From an uncultured bacterium (lineage in GTDB: Bacteria > Pseudomonadota > Gammaproteobacteria > Burkholderiales > Burkholderiaceae_E): DNA of 47,808 nt. Shown here one piece after another: positions 47,636-47,808 of the stretch (position 1 is the stretch's first letter; every line of letters starts with the position of its first letter). A model generated the notes under the pieces. That model saw nothing but the letters and a program-made list of their open reading frames with translations. It searched no databases and had not been told where the DNA came from. The DNA lies in NCBI GenBank assembly GCA_903866395.1, contig CAIPNM010000242.1, forward strand, positions 1-47,808, given 5' to 3'. A program made the position numbers and the translations under genes.

Positions 47636-47808
47636 AACGCCGGGCCCGGTGGGGCATATTGAGCCCACCGCCCGTGCCACGTCTGTCATGGGGAAGTGAC
47701 GAATGTCGGTTTCCTTCACCACGTCAATCACCGCCTCGGCCAGATTCGTCGTGTGGTGACCGATCCGCTCAACCGTCTTGGCGACGACCGCCAGATCGAT
47801 GCAGGAGC
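47312..47808 (-). CDS. phoU: PhoU-like protein, C-terminal part (cut by window edge), abnormal tail
   Basis: The minus strand enters the window inside a frame reading CIDLAVVAKTVERIGHHTTN followed by LAEAVIDVVKETDIRH, the last helix pair of PhoU, the negative regulator of phosphate uptake through PstSCAB/PhoR. PhoU normally ends within a few residues of (D)IRH. Here the frame runs on for about 130 further codons with no family likeness, through a hairpin and into the unrecognised region, until 47312. The metal-site motif ERIGDH is changed to ERIGHH (codon at 47756-47758). The tail suggests a lost stop or frameshift next to the island remnant. The true 3' end may be near 47660. Confidence 0.55.
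   Translation of the reverse strand, partial: SCIDLAVVAKTVERIGHHTTNLAEAVIDVVKETDIRHFPMTDVARAVGSICPTGPGVSGPERSRGRRARSEIGHCVVDRRACADAIHDGLFRRLGVTSGVGDRLELGFALHRQTAPCHFLPDHFEHDLYGAEAPCERLSAGLGLLPEGPVLSLVGRPKAALNFH
47641..47674. terminator. Terminator-like hairpin between the hypothetical ORF and phoU
   Basis: CGGTGGG and CCCACCG form a perfect 7-bp stem around GCATATTGAG, extended by an outer CGGG/CCCG with a two-base bulge. It begins 5 bp after the plus-strand stop at 47635. No T-tract follows on either strand. Its place fits a bidirectional terminator for convergent genes, which would mean phoU should end before it. Confidence 0.45.

Noticed and set aside
46700-47808. Direct repeat of the guaA 3' end (attR)
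   Set aside because: Searched for a second copy of the terminal guaA bases; only the hexamer ATTGAG recurs (near 47656), too short to support an att site.

Overview
The window is GC-rich chromosomal DNA from a betaproteobacterium, most likely Burkholderiales. The evidence is gene order. The runs glnD-map-rpsB-tsf-pyrH-frr-uppS-cdsA-dxr-rseP-bamA-skp-lpxD-fabZ-lpxA-lpxB-rnhB-trmH|ppsR-ppsA, queF-dapC-dapD-arsC-like-prmB, smc-zipA-like and smpB|ratA-rnfH-guaB-guaA follow the order I know from that group. The protein variants also fit (type I QueF, a ZipA-like protein after Smc, GuaA with an SGSH motif). I see no rRNA, tRNA, CRISPR array or complete insertion sequence.

Layout. 1-835: 5' part of mnmH, divergent from a DUF1178 gene. 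901-4882 (minus): a three-gene acyl-CoA cluster of 3-hydroxyacyl-CoA dehydrogenase, APH-type kinase and ACAD11-type dehydrogenase. Kinase and dehydrogenase are the two halves of animal ACAD10/11 and resemble LvaA/LvaC, so a phosphorylation-elimination route for 4-hydroxyacyl-CoAs is the most interesting functional prediction here. 4977-5615: glutathione S-transferase. 5612-11561 (minus): queF-dapC-dapD-arsC-like-prmB-yheS, covering queuosine, lysine/peptidoglycan precursor and ribosome functions. 11671-17480 (plus): smc, a ZipA-like division protein and a methylthioinosine/MTA phosphorylase. 17484-20848 (minus): glnD and map.

21027-36314 (plus) is one dense array linking translation (rpsB, tsf, frr), UMP kinase, isoprenoid and phospholipid carriers (uppS, cdsA, dxr), envelope proteolysis and outer-membrane assembly (rseP, bamA, skp), lipid A (lpxD, fabZ, lpxA, lpxB), rnhB and an RNA methyltransferase. 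Many genes overlap as ATGA or TGATG. 36311-39692 is the divergent pair ppsR/ppsA (PEP synthase and its regulatory kinase/phosphorylase), with a G-rich tandem repeat between them. 39710-42255 is a cNMP/CBS/DUF294 protein overlapping a DnaQ-like exonuclease. 42269-46699 holds smpB against ratA-rnfH and then guaB-guaA, which has a clear sigma70 promoter.

The end of the window differs. After guaA, a known island integration hotspot, comes an AT-rich spacer and an 828-bp ORF with a strong ribosome binding site. Its N-terminus resembles a phage integrase, but the rest is unrecognisable. A PIN-toxin-like fragment lies on the opposite strand. The window closes inside the 3' part of a phoU-like gene that has lost a conserved Asp and runs on into the unrecognised DNA. 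I read this as the decayed remnant of an integrated element. The rest is mainly conserved housekeeping sequence. No obviously new defence or mobile system is present.
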